DNA from: Prosapia bicincta
Taxonomy: Eukaryota > Arthropoda > Insecta > Hemiptera > Cercopidae
Direction of reading: 5' to 3'
Assembly: GCA_036971475.1 (NCBI GenBank)
Contig: JBAIZL010000008.1
Location: 30,376,219 to 30,440,218 of the forward strand
Length of the DNA stretch: 64,000 nucleotides
The notes under the pieces are model-generated. The model did no database searches and was not told the DNA's origin. It saw nothing but the letters and a program-made list of their open reading frames with translations. Positions within the stretch are counted from its first letter, which is position 1. Each line of letters begins with the position of its first letter. Shown piece after piece: positions 13,801 through 24,413 of this stretch. The translations under genes and the position numbers were made by a program.

Positions 13801-15655
13801 TCACGACGTATGAGTGTCTTGTTTGTCCCGAAAAGCACGGACATTGAGCAATCAGTTGTTTCGATGCCATACCACCGGTAATAAAATAATTTACGTTGAT
13901 GTGTTATAAATATGTTTTGTACATAAGGAGACATTCACGACATATGAGTGTCTTGTTTGTCCCGAAAAGCACGGTTATTGAGCAATCAGTTGTTTCGATG
14001 CCATACCACCGGTAATAAAATAACTTAAGTTGATGTGTTATAAATATGTTTTGTACATAAGGAGACATACATAACATATGACTGTCTTGTTTGTCCCGAA
14101 AAGCACGGACATTGAGCAATCAGTTGTTTCGATGCCATACCACCGGTAATAAAATAATTTACGTTGATGTGTTATAAATATGTTTTGTACATAAGGAGAT
14201 ATACACAACATATGACTGTCTTGTTTGTCCCGAAAAGCACGGACATTGAGCAATCAGTTGTTTCGATGCCATACCACCGGTAATAAAATAATTTACGTTG
14301 ATGTGTTATAAATATGTTTTGTACATAAGGAGACATACACAACATATGGCTGTCTTGTTTGTCCAGAAAAGCACGGACATTGAGCAATCAGTTGTTTCGA
14401 TGCCATACCACCGGTAATAAAACAATTTACGTTGATGTGTTATAAATATGTTTTGTACATAAGGAGACATTCACGACATATGAGTGTCTTGTTTGTCCCG
14501 AAAAGCACGGACATTGAGCAATCAGTTGTTTCGATGCCATACCACCGGTAATAAAATAATTTATGTTGATGTGTTATAAATATGTTTTGTACATAAGGAG
14601 ACATTCACGACATATGAGTGTCTTGTTTGTCCCGAAAAGCACGGACATTGAGCAATCAGTTGTTTCGATGCCATACCACCGATAATAAAATAATTTACGT
14701 TGATGTGTTATAAATATGTTTTGTACATAAGGAGACATTCACGACATATGAGTGTCTTGTTTGTCCCGAAAAGCACGGACATTGAACAATCAGTTGTTTC
14801 GATGCCATACCACCGCCAATAAAACAATTTACGTTGATGTGTTATAAATATGTTTTGTACATAAGGAGACATACACAACATATGACTGTCTTGTTTGTCC
14901 CGAAAAGCACGGACATTGAGCAATCAGTTGTTTCGATGCCATACCACCGGTAATAAAATAATTTACGTTGATGTGTTATAAATATGTTTTGTACATAAGG
15001 AGACATACACAACATATGACTGTCTTGTTTGTCCCGAAAAGCACGGACTTTGTGCAATCAGTTGTTTCGATGCCATACCACCGGTAATAAAATAATTTAC
15101 GTTGATGTGTTATAAATATGTTTTGTACATAAGGAGACATACACAACATATGACTGTCTTGTTTGTCCCGAAAAGCACGGACATTGAGCAATCAGTTGTT
15201 TCGATGCCATACCACCGCCAATAAAACAATTTACGTCGATGTGTTATAAATATGTTTTGTACATAAGGAGACATAAACAACATATGACTGTCTTGTTTGT
15301 CCCGAAGAGCACGGACATTGAGCAATCAGTTGTTTCGATGCCATAACACCGCCAATAAAACAATTTACGTTGATGTGTTATAAATATGTTTTGTACATAA
15401 GGAGACATTCACGACATATGAGTGTCTTGTTTGTCCCGAAAAGCACGGACATTGAGCAATCAGTTGTTTCGATGCCATACCACCGGTAATAAAATAACTT
15501 AAGTTGATGTGTTATAAATATGTTTTGTACATAAGGAGACATACACAACATATGAGTGTCTTGTTTGTCCCGAAAAGCACGGACTTTGAGCAATTAGTTG
15601 TTTCGATGCCATACCACCGGTAATAAAATAATTTACGTTGATGTGTTATAAATAT
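10731..15655. repeat. 134-bp satellite derived from a piggyBac 3' end
   Basis: About 37 head-to-tail units of exactly 134 bp ('gttttgtacataaggagaca' at 134-bp steps). Each unit contains the transposase segment coding CLxCPEKPGLCAISCFDAIPP or a decayed form of it, plus about 60 bp of downstream sequence. The first units (10731 and 10990) keep the coding version 'ccaggactttgtgcaatta'. Most others have 'cacggacattgagcaatca', which replaces PGLC with a frame ending in TGA. Minor variants (ggtaat/gccaat, tacaca/tcacga) alternate along the array. Short minus-strand open frames of 71 codons in nearly every unit are antisense by-products. Confidence 0.95.
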
Positions 15656-16795
15656 GTTTTATAAATAAGTAGACGTACACGACATATGAGTGTCTTGTTT
15701 GTGCAATTTTTTATTTTGATGCCATACCACCGCTAAATAAACAATGTACGTTGATGTGTTATAAATATGTTTTATAAATAAGTAGACGTACACGACATAT
15801 GAGTGTCTTGTTTGTGCAATTTTTTATTTTGATGCCATACCACCGCTAAATAAACAATGTACGTTGATGTGTTATAAATATGTTTTATAAATAAGTAGAC
15901 GTACACGACATATGAGTGTCTTGTTTGTGCAATTTTTTATTTTGATGCCATACCACCGCTAAATAAACAATGTACGTTGATGTGTTATAAATATGTTTTA
16001 TAAATAAGTAGACGTACACGACATATGAGTGTCTTGTTTGTGCAATTTTTTATTTTGATGCCATACCACCGCTAAATAAACAATGTACGTTGATGTGTTA
16101 TAAATATGTTTTATAAATAAGTAGACGTACACGACATATGAGTGTCTTATTTGTGCAATTTTTTATTTTGATGCCATACCACCGCTAAATAAACAATGTA
16201 CGTTGATGTGTTATAAATATTTTTTATAAATAAGTAGACGTACACGACATATGAGTGTCTTGTTTGTGCAATTTTTTATTTTGATGCCATACCACCGCTA
16301 AATAAACAATGTACGTTGATGTGTTATAAATATGTTTTATAAATAAGTAGACGTACACGACATATGAGTGTCTTATTTGTGCAATTTTTTATTTTGATGC
16401 CATACCACCGCTAAATAAACAATGTACGTTGATGTGTTATAAATATGTTTTATAAATAAGTAGACGTACACGACATATGAGTGTCTTATTTGTGCAATTT
16501 TTTATTTTGATGCCATACCACCGCTAAATAAACAATGTACGTTGATGTGTTATAAATATGTTTTATAAATAAGTAGACGTACACGACATATGAGTGTCTT
16601 GTTTGTGCAATTTTTTATTTTGATGCCATACCACCGCTAAATAAACAATTTACGTTTATGTGTTATAAATATGTTTTATAAATAAGTAGACGTACACGAC
16701 ATATGAGTGTCTTGTTTGTGCAATTTTTTATTTTGATGCCATACCACCGCTAAATAAACAATGTACGTTGATGTGTTATAAATATGTTTTTTGTA
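15656..16795. repeat. 113-bp satellite, deletion derivative of the 134-bp unit
   Basis: About ten nearly identical units of 113 bp continue the 134-bp array in the same orientation. The unit equals the 134-bp unit minus 21 bp, from the 'tttgt' before 'cccgaaaagc' to the 'tttgt' before 'gcaatt', so one copy of a 5-bp direct repeat and the intervening sequence were lost. The second 'tttgt' occurs only in the coding-like version of the 134-bp unit, which shows which subtype was the parent. A 'gttttataaataagtagacg' block replaces 'gttttgtacataaggagaca'. Confidence 0.93.
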
Positions 16796-17930
16796 CATAT
16801 GTTTCATAAATATTTTCACATTTATCTTATACATTTATTAGGAATTTATTACTGTTCATTATTCCACACAGAAAGTGGACAATTTTGTGTTTTGTGATAG
16901 TGTCTTTAGGTGTTTTGGAACAACCAGTATAAAAAACTGTTGAAAGTCACTTTTCATATAATATTTGAAAATATATATAGTATATAGTAGAAACAGTCCC
17001 TAATATTTCATTTGATGTGAAAAACGATAACTTTCAAACTTATAATTTCGGCGGAGTGGCGTTGAGTGCGGCCGTTGTTCCGGAACATCAAAAAAGTTTT
17101 TCCACATATCGACTTTTTTGCAAAGACACCTTGAAAAGGACATAACATATAATCAAAAAATAAATAAAGATAGAATATTTTTTAGATTTTTGGTAGGTAT
17201 GTAACCGATATTTCATCTGTGAACAGTTAAAACAGACATAAACCTAGTTATCAAAAAGACGTTAGATAAAAATAAAGGTAAAATGACTAGTTACATTCTT
17301 TATCAACAAATATAAAACAATGATAAAATGTGTAAAAATAACAAAAATTATGTAATAAAAAATAGTATTTAAATAGTATAAATATAGTAGTTACAAAACT
17401 ACAACAGTGCAGAGAATCTATTTTAATGAAAGTTTTAGACAAGGTAAGTGTCTAGGATATTTGGTACTGGGGTCCTCCATTATCCGTTCGTCCTTCCTAC
17501 ACGATCTGTTGACCTCAATTTCTTGAACTTAACAATGCTAAAAATATTTCGGTATCGCATAATTGAGCGTTGTCGCACTTTTATCGTCTGGACTCCATTG
17601 AAAGTAAATTTCCAAGTCTCTAACTCTTTAGGCAACTCCAAAGCCACCCTTCCTTCCTTAGCTACTAATTGTAGTACTAAGATTCTAAAAAGAATGTTTC
17701 TATTTGGCAGTCAATGCATTCAATATAACCAACTAATGTGATACTGCTGTTTCACAATAAAATAAGAGCTATTTATGGTTTGATTAGGCATCAAAGCAGC
17801 CCTTTACTGTAGTACACCGTTATACAAAAGTTGTGTTCGTTTACGGTCTGTTTTAGTTTAGTAAACCAAATAGAGAAAACATTGAAAGAAAACTTAGACG
17901 TTTCCTTAACAACGCTTTCACACCGCCGTG
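16796..17930. other. AT-rich unique sequence, no gene seen
   Basis: No satellite or coding signal. A 'gcggccgttgttccggaaca' stretch near 17068 resembles 'gcggcagttgttcgggaaca' near 10091 on the other side of the piggyBac-derived satellite. Both contain an imperfect GTTGTTCCGGAACAAC palindrome. They may be subterminal repeats of the original element, but this is weak. Confidence 0.4.
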
Positions 17931-18020
17931 GGAAAGCTAAATGACGAAGTTATGCCCCCCAAAAACAATTTTGACAAATAGCCTTCCTCGTGGCGTGGCC
18001 GGGGTGCATACAAAAAAAAA
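17925..18020. repeat. Dispersed repeat, copy 1
   Basis: Shares 'ccgtgggaaagctaaatgac' followed by 'gaagttatgc', a Ca-rich stretch, and 'aatagtggttat' with 24414-24540 in the same orientation. The family is not recognised; it could be a short non-autonomous transposon or an LTR fragment flanking the gypsy relic. Confidence 0.55.
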
Positions 18021-18026
18021 TAGTGG

Positions 18027-18029
<3 letters not shown>

Positions 18030-18062
<33 letters not shown>

Positions 18063-18211
18063 TATATTAAATATGGTGATATGTTTTCTTGTAATATAGT
18101 TAATAAATTAAAAATATTTCATAAACAAGAATACTTTTAATGAATATATTTATTCTAATAAGAATAAATATATTCATTAAAAGTATTCTTGTTTATGAAA
18201 TATTTTTAATT

Positions 18212-18275
<64 letters not shown>
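18030..18275. repeat. (TA)n runs around a perfect 56-bp hairpin
   Basis: Two TA runs (18030-18058 and 18214-18275) flank a perfect inverted repeat: arms 18101-18156 and 18161-18216 with a 4-base loop 'aata'. The whole block directly precedes the end of the left Penelope-like copy. It could extrude as a cruciform. Confidence 0.9.
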
Positions 18276-18279
<4 letters not shown>

Positions 18280-18324
18280 AACAAAAGTCTAAATACAAAT
18301 ACAAGAATTATAATTGAATTTACA

Positions 18325-18369
18325 ATTCAAAGCTTTTCGTTGGCTAACAGTACCAACATCATCAGGAAT
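18325..18369 (-). ncRNA. Hammerhead ribozyme-like motif in Penelope 3' region (left copy)
   Basis: Reverse complement of the right-hand motif and identical to it in the core: CTGATGA (18365-18359), stem II GTTGG/CCAAC, GAAA, palindromic stem III AAGCTT, then stem I ATTC/GAAT. Type I hammerheads with a very short stem III are known from Penelope-like elements. Confidence 0.6.
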
Positions 18370-18460
18370 ATTAAACAATTAAAATTAACATATGTGCAAA
18401 TTAGATCAAATAAATAGTTATGCCAAATCAATTACAATGTTGTTAAAATTTTTTTATTTT

Positions 18461-18841
18461 TTATTTTGCTGCCCTAACATTACAAACACTGAATATATTA
18501 TCAAATTTAGATTTTACTTGTATTTGTTCATTTATCAAGTCATTATTAGTATTATATTTATGTATTTCCAAAGCTTCATAAATATTCATTCTCAGGCCTT
18601 TGTTAATTTCTTTTATAAGTATCATATTATCTATATTAGGAAATAAGTGATTATTATTAATACAATGACTAGCAAAATTTGATTTATAAATTTCTGGCTT
18701 TTTATATGCATTAAAATGTTCTTTATATCTATCTTTAAGTTTTTTCTTAGTTTGTCCTATATAAACTTTATTACAATGATCACATTCTAATTTATATACA
18801 TCGTTTTTTTCATGCATATTAATAATATTATTATTATTCAT
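18461..18841 (-). pseudogene. Penelope-like GIY-YIG endonuclease domain
   Basis: About 126 codons. A Cys pair (LECDHCNK) precedes VYIGQTKKKLKDRYKEHF; together with the upstream 'DVYKL' this forms the GIY-YIG nuclease core, with the arginine in KDRYKEH as the expected catalytic residue. In Penelope-like elements this domain nicks the target for reverse transcription. GIY here reads D-VY in this copy and G-VY in the + copy. It is followed by the IYEALEIHKY helix carrying a likely metal-binding Glu. It is cut from the RT by the stop noted there but otherwise open to its own stop. Confidence 0.85.
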
Positions 18842-18850
18842 TATATTTAT

Positions 18851-19425
18851 TCATTTATTATTAGTATTATAAGCGAATTTTATGTTGCTACCTTTAAACA
18901 ATTTTGTGATATTTTTTACTTCATTACCAAAAAATGTAAATGAAGTCCATATGATATTTTCATCATTATTTTTGTAAATTAGATTATTATTTTGTTTCTT
19001 TAAAATATTATAATTAAGTTTATCAACAGTTTTCTTTTTATAGCCATTCTCAATTGCAATTTGATAGATAATGTTTTTCTCTCTTATCTTGTTTTCATTA
19101 TTCATAGGTATTTTATGTAATCTATATAATAAATTGTATAATGCAGCCATTTTTTGACTATATGGATGGTTAGAATTATTAGGTATAATTTGGTTAGTTT
19201 GTGTCGGTTTACGATATATGTTAAATTCAAATTCATTAATATGTCTTATAATTGTTATATCTAGAAAGTTGATCTTATTATTTTTCTCCATTTCATAAGT
19301 AAAATTAATATTTTTATTTATCATATTTATTTTATCTAAAATAGTTATTAAGTGTATACCATTATTATTAGATACATATAAACCATCATCTACATATCTA
19401 AACCAATAACCGTTTTTATCACAAA
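18851..19425 (-). pseudogene. Penelope-like reverse transcriptase, C-terminal part
   Basis: The protein copies element RNA into DNA at the nicked target. Visible in order: GYWFRYVDDGLYVSN with the catalytic YVDD at about 19373-19399, then NKINFLDITI, then FNIYRKPTQTNQII and NSNHPYSQKMAAL, which is the Penelope-type RT thumb region. The fingers and early palm are missing because the copy starts just before YVDD. The frame ends at a TGA at 18851; in the + copy the same site reads TTA and the frame continues into the endonuclease. So RT and endonuclease were one protein and this copy has a nonsense mutation. Confidence 0.85.
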
Positions 19426-19436
19426 ATATCACAAAA

Positions 19437-19877
19437 TTGTTTAAAGTTAGCAACATAAAATTCGCTTATAATACTAATAATAAATTAATAAATATAATGA
19501 ATAATAATAATATTAATAATATACATGAAAAAAACGGTGTATATAAATTAGAATGTGATCATTGTAATAAAGTTTATATAGGACAAACTAAGAAAAAACT
19601 TAAAGATAGATATAAAGAACATTTTAATGTATATAAAAAGCCAGAAATTTATAAATCAAATTTTGCTAGTCATTGTATTAATAATAATCACTTATTTCCT
19701 AATATAGATAATATGATACTTATAAAAGAGATTAAAAAAGGCCTGAGAATGAATATTTATGAAGTTTTGGAAATACATAAATATAATACTAATAATGACT
19801 TGATAAATGAACAAATACAAGTAAAATCTAAATTTGATAATATATTCAGTGTTTGTAATGCTAGGGCAGCAAAATAA
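19437..19877 (+). pseudogene. Penelope-like GIY-YIG endonuclease, open copy
   Basis: Open from the RT-endonuclease linker (FAYNTNNKLINIMNNNN) through GVYKLECDHCNKVYIGQTK, KDRYKEHF and IYEVLEIHKYN to a stop at 19875. No inactivating change is visible inside the endonuclease, but the RT is missing upstream, so it is a truncated remnant and not an autonomous gene. The first methionine codon read at 19437 lies in linker sequence and is unlikely to be a real start. Confidence 0.82.
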
Positions 19878-19968
19878 AAAATAAAAAAATTTTAACAACA
19901 TTGTAATTGATTTGGCATAACTATTTATTTGATCTAATTTGCACATATGTTAATTTTAATTGTTTAAT

Positions 19969-20013
19969 ATTCCTGATGATGTTGGTACTGTTAGCCAACG
20001 AAAAGCTTTGAAT
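19969..20013 (+). ncRNA. Hammerhead ribozyme-like motif in Penelope 3' region (right copy)
   Basis: Order fits a type I hammerhead: ATTC (stem I, 19969), CTGATGA (19973-19979), one extra T, GTTGG ... CCAAC (stem II), GAA (20000-20002), AAGCTT (20003-20008, palindromic stem III), T (position 17, 20009), then GAAT closing stem I. Predicted self-cleavage is after 20009. The single extra base between CTGATGA and stem II departs from the textbook fold. It recurs in the other motifs of this window, so it may be a family trait or a sign of decay. Sequence reading only; no folding was run. Confidence 0.62.
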
Positions 20014-20093
20014 TGTAAATTCAATTATAATTCTTGTATTTGTATTTAGACTTTTGTTCTTTATTAATACACAAGAAAACATACTGCGATATT

Positions 20094-20278
<185 letters not shown>

Positions 20279-20281
20279 CAT

Positions 20282-20624
20282 AAATTTAAAGTTTTGAAAA
20301 CATTTACCTTTTGTGTCTTTGTTTTAAGATATAAGGGTTACCTACGTAACTGAATTCCTTGGAGTAAAAACAATCGATTGGAGACTGGTCCTTCAGTTAC
20401 CCACTAGCACTGGCCTTTCTCTCGTTGGTCCCTCACGACACTCACCCATTGGCTTCTTTTATTTCACTCTCTACTTGACTTTCTATTTTAATTTAAAAGG
20501 ATCGCAAAAATCAAATACGAAGAGAACAGATGATTATAAACCGGAATGTACTGCGTTCAATCGAACATTAGCAACTACTTGCGTTAATTACCGGCTGTTT
20601 GGTGGCAAAACAAAAAAAAAAGCG
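20282..20624. other. Unique sequence, no gene seen
   Basis: Between the AC/GT tract and the truncated gypsy integrase. Could be the gypsy 3' untranslated end or LTR, but no matching LTR was found. Confidence 0.4.
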
Positions 20625-21053
20625 TTACAGACCTCGCCGACGAAACGGAAACCGGGGATAGTGTTTGAATGGTATTGGCAGTAGTAGCGTCGCGGAGAGG
20701 ATATAACCATGTGAACCATTTTCGACAACGACCAATATCATGGTATTTCCCTCGCCAGCGGGTTTCCCGACGAAGTCAATGTGGATTTTTTCCATGGGTC
20801 CTTGGGGTGGTTCTGCAGAATGGAGGCCGAACTTACACTTCTGGCTTGGTTTACTGGTAGCGCAAATCTGGCAATCCTTCACTCTTTGGGAAACATCCTT
20901 GGCTAAAGATGGCCAATAGAAGAGCTCTTTAATTTTGAATTTTATTTTCAAAAGGTTAGAATCATGGCAGTACGCAAAAACCATGTCTATTAAAGATTTA
21001 GGTAAATATACATCTTTACTGAAACCGAATTTATTTTCTATCTTATCTTCCAA
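20625..21053 (-). pseudogene. Gypsy integrase zinc domain and start of core, truncated
   Basis: LFYWPSLAKDVSQRVKDCQI and CATSKPSQK show the CxxC half of the HHCC zinc-binding domain. The His pair is partly lost (FAYCHDSNL). PPQGPMEKIHIDFVGKP is the entry to the catalytic core with its first Asp. The frame then drifts and ends, so the other core acidic residues and the C-terminus are missing. Confidence 0.82.
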
Positions 21054-21144
21054 TTGATCAATTATTATTTCCAGTACCTAGTACTTTCCTGGTAACCTTT
21101 GATATCTGTGAAAGCTAGATGGAATTGACATAATGAATTGACCG

Positions 21145-21629
21145 TCAGGTGATTTCCTTTATGTATTGGCGCGTCTTCAGATTTGACATGCGGACAATAT
21201 ATCGGCGATTATGTTTTGCGATCCTCGTATATGATTGACGGTAAACTTTAGTGAAGAGATTTTGGCGATCCAACGCCCGAGTTTGCCTAGCTGACGGGGA
21301 CCAGGTGACGAGGAGCCATTGTCGGTTTCTAAAATAAATTCCTAATGTTCTAAATACTGACGAAACTTTTCGGTACCGTGTAGTATGGCAAGGCACTCGA
21401 GTTCGTAGACTAATGAAGCCTTTATCGCGGCTGTCGTTAGAGTTCTAGAGGAATAAGCGATAGGTTGTCTAACACCATCAGTTTCCTGTAACAGGACGGC
21501 ACATAGTGCCCAAGAACTGGCGTCAGTTGCAAAATGGAGGGTTTTGTAAAATCTGGCATTCGGAGGACTGGGGGTTGCGAGATGGCTTGTTTCAAAAGTT
21601 GAAAGGATTATTCTTGGACCTCCTTCCAA
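21145..21629 (-). pseudogene. Gypsy RNase H, frameshifted
   Basis: The first part (21629-21342) reads FATDASSWALCAVLLQE, RQPIAYSSRTLT and YELECLAILHGTEKFRQYL, which is the RNase H domain of gypsy Pol with its first catalytic Asp. The second part continues in another frame (RQLGKLGRWIAK and VNHIRGSQNIIAD), so at least one frameshift lies near 21340. Confidence 0.82.
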
Positions 21630-22215
21630 AAAAATGATTGGCCTTTGCCTCTTAAAAGTTTTAAGGGTACTGCAAATTGAGAGAAATTTTGGATAAATTT
21701 AGTTAAAAAAATAGTCACAGGCCTACCTATAAAGCGAGCAACTACCTTGGCGTTCTTAGGTTGGGGGAAATTTTCTATGGTGTTAGGCCTGCTAGGGTCG
21801 ATGGTAACGCCTCGGGATGAAACCAAATGTCCCAGGATACTCGTCTCCTCTACGCCAAACTCGACATAGCGGGCGTGTTACACCTTTTCGTTGGTGACTC
21901 TGGTAGCTCTGGTACTCAAACCAAATGGGACGCGAGTAAATTGTTACAAGGGCCAGGGAATGCAGAAGCTGGTAAGATGTTTCGACCGTTGTGAGCGTGG
22001 GATCTGGTTATAAGCAAAATTTAAATAAAAAAATGGGAAAGTATTTGGAGCCCGTGAACCAATTTAAACAGGTGGTGGAGACTTGGAAAAGAGCCCGCTT
22101 CAATCACAATGTGCTGAGGACAATGTATGAGGGCTTGCTAGGTTCTATAATGCCTTTATTTAGAAGGTCTTGGACATGCTTCTTAAGTTTGGTCAACTTG
22201 GATGGTGACAACTGA
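21608..22215 (-). pseudogene. Gypsy reverse transcriptase, catalytic segment deleted
   Basis: Pieces in order: LTKLKKHVQDLLNKGIIEPS (about 22205-22120, RT N-terminus), RVPFGLS (about 21931-21917), GHLVSSRGVTIDPSRPNTIE (from about 21835), and NFSQFAVPLKLL toward RNase H. Only about 28 codons separate PFGL from GHLVS, where intact gypsy elements have roughly 70-80 with the YxDD active site between. The YxDD segment has therefore been lost. Confidence 0.8.
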
Positions 22216-22545
22216 CATGGCTGGGTGTTCTATATCGGACTCCAATAGGTTGGTAAGGCCTAGTCGTTTGGTTAACACGCAGGAAAAGTCGTAAATCAGA
22301 CACAAGATCTGTCCACGCGGTACGGAGTTGAGATGCCTCGAATAGGATAAATCCTATGGGTACGCTGGGGTCTCGATATGATTAGTCGAATTGAGGACAG
22401 GGCCTGACACGAGTGAAAGTATAGGGCAAAAACTAAAGGAAACGCACTTGGATGCGAGGTGGAAGGTCAAACGGGTCTTATCGATAAAGTCGGCTCCCAA
22501 AATCAGATTGCAGGACAACTGGGGAGCCAATATAATTTTAAATTT

Positions 22546-22854
22546 CTAGGTAAATCTGTTAGTCTTAACGCAACATGACACTTCATTTGTAACTTGTAAG
22601 GATTGTTTGGAGGCCGTATAACAATTTGGCAGGGTACTATCGGTAATATGAACTCCCTTTCTCGAGCTTATCTCATTTAACAGGTCGGCGGATATTATGG
22701 TTCTTACTGAACAAAAATCTAGGAAGGCGAGTGTTTCGAAACCCGCGAGAGATATTTGGAGGGAATGAGAGCCTCTAATTGATTTCCGAGGGAATTTCCC
22801 GATAGAAGAGTTTGGTCTGACGCCGCACGGCTCGCCTACTACCGATGGTTCCAC
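22546..22854 (-). pseudogene. Gypsy aspartic protease, active site altered
   Basis: Contains LAGFETLAFLDFCSVRTIIS (active-site region near 22708-22719). Retroviral-type proteases have D-T/S-G at this place; here the Asp is followed by Phe-Cys-Ser, so the catalytic motif looks broken. The hydrophobic flanks and position upstream of RT support the call. The frame closes at 22546, and after a stop the protease-RT linker continues with LILGADFIDKTRLTFHL. Confidence 0.75.
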
Positions 22855-22927
22855 CTCGGGTGAGTGCTTTGGTACTTAGCATATAGGGCCTTTTCTTAGG
22901 TATATTGCGTTTTCCTTTAAAAGCCTT

Positions 22928-23819
22928 GCAATACCAGAAGTATTATTCGGGTTTCTTGCAGGCTACGCAGACTGGTACGGGAGACTCGACCTTAGAGGTA
23001 CGCGTGAATAATTTATGGTTGGGAAATATAGGGCTGGTTTTGGCGAAGCACTCTCATTTTTGCAATAGAGAGGACGATCTTTACCTCGGTTACGAAGAGA
23101 GCCGTTATAATGGGTGTTGGTGACCCTGACACACCACTCGTGAAGTTCCTCGAAATTACGCGGTTTTGTTTAGAGGGGAGTATAATTTCTCACCGCAGGA
23201 GAAAAGCCCTCGATTATTATTTCAGTGATTCCTGACTAAGTCTTATTAAGTTTTAAAAGTTCTGCTACTTCTATTATATCGATAATATAATTTTATAAGT
23301 TTTCTTCGGAACCTTGAGGTCTGTATAAAAGGTTCTGGATGAGAGATATTAATTAGGTACAAAAGATCTAAGGGCGTCGGAATGGAAATCGGAGAACTCC
23401 TTGTCCAGTCTCGACTCTAAAGCCCGCCGCATATAAGGTGTAAGTAGAGTTAGTATACCGTGTTGAACCTCGGAGAAAAGTATATGTATTTGCATGCATA
23501 TTTTTAGAAATATTAGTATTACGGTACATATATCCTGTCTGTGATTGACAGTGTGCCCAGGAGTCTTTCAGCTGGGTGTTCCAATCCAGAGAAAATGTGA
23601 CCGAATGATTGATGATCCAGTGGTCCCTTGAGAGGGAGATTTTACGTTACCGATTTCTCCATGCGTAGACCGTAGAACATCATGCTCTAACTATAACAGT
23701 TCTCCTTGTTTCTTAATCTGATCAAGGAGGTTGCCTAGTTCATCGTCTGTAGGGGACTCAGTTTCCCCCGGTTCGGGGGTTTGTGTGACTCGGTCGGTAT
23801 ATTTAATACGTGAATCCAT
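22928..23819 (-). pseudogene. Gypsy gag relic with zinc knuckle
   Basis: A frame from 23819 (MDSRIKYTDRVTQTPE) is acidic and closes at 23691. Near 23220-22990 another frame reads RNFEELHEWCVRVTNTHYNG and NRGKDRPLYCKNE, interrupted by a stop, as in the C-terminal part of gypsy Gag. At 22969-22928 the residues CVACKKPE-stop-YFWYC match a CX2CX4HX4C zinc knuckle in which the His codon has become TAA. Gag packages element RNA; this copy cannot make a full protein. Confidence 0.65.
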
Positions 23820-23924
23820 ATTGCTACTTAATTTATTTTTTGTGTATTTATCTACATTTGACCTAGCCAAAAATAATTTTACACAACACACAATAATACA
23901 GCAAGGATGCAATGGGCGAAAAAT

Positions 23925-24410
23925 AAAATAAAAATATTATAGCTTTCTAAATATCGTATTGCTAATAAAAGTTGAAATAAATACGGCGGTCGATTAAGCA
24001 AACGATTATATATTTCTTTATTTCAAAGAATTGATACCTAGCTCTATACTCTACAGAATTGGGTCAGTTGATCTGTTTGTATAACTTGCGATAAGATTTT
24101 ATCGAGCAACTGGTAATTACGTGATTGCTTTATAACTCACAATACCATGTTTAAATAACGCTAACTTACGCAATTCTTTTTGCGAATGATTTTTTATGAG
24201 CGATTATTTTTTGATAGCGTTGGTCTATTTTATACGTTTTTGTTTATAAAAATAAAACTAAGAATTTACTTACCGTTATCGCTAATACATTCTTTCTCAA
24301 AATTATGGTTACAGATATAGTTACAAAAAAATACACGTCCTTACTCATTAAGTTTTTTTTATGAAACAAATTTGTAAACTATTTTACAAACCACGCTCTG
24401 CTACCTTTTT
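23925..24410. other. AT-rich sequence, no gene seen
   Basis: Lies upstream of the gypsy gag on its own strand, where a 5' LTR would be expected. No direct repeat of it near the other end could be confirmed. Confidence 0.4.
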
Positions 24411-24413
24411 TGT

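Larger units (their letters stand above)
18276..19425 (-). mobile_element. Penelope-like retroelement, 5'-truncated copy
   Basis: Minus-strand copy keeping the end of the reverse transcriptase, the GIY-YIG endonuclease and a 3' untranslated region with a hammerhead-like motif. Its last ~600 bp (18276-18905) are repeated in reverse complement at 19423-20065, so the two copies are head to head with their truncated ends touching near 19425. Inverted and tandem partial copies are typical of Penelope-like elements. Flanks are TA repeats on the left and an AC/GC/GT tract on the right of the pair. Confidence 0.85.
19426..20065 (+). mobile_element. Penelope-like retroelement, second 5'-truncated copy
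   Basis: Plus-strand partner of the left copy: same endonuclease and 3' region, about 95-98% alike by eye. The junction with the minus copy lies in a stretch shared by both ('caaaattgtttaaag' near 19432), which suggests a microhomology join or template switch. Confidence 0.85.
20625..23819 (-). mobile_element. Decayed Ty3/gypsy LTR retrotransposon
   Basis: On the minus strand, from high to low coordinates: gag end and zinc knuckle, aspartic protease, reverse transcriptase, RNase H, and integrase start. The order protease-RT-RNase H-integrase is that of Ty3/gypsy elements. Stops and frameshifts occur in every domain, the RT active site is deleted and the integrase catalytic core is cut off. 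Convincing LTRs were not found. Confidence 0.88.

Noticed and set aside
10661..15593. Repeated 71-codon minus-strand open frames every 134 bp
   Set aside because: Antisense by-products of the satellite; the meaningful frame is on the plus strand and is the piggyBac zinc domain.
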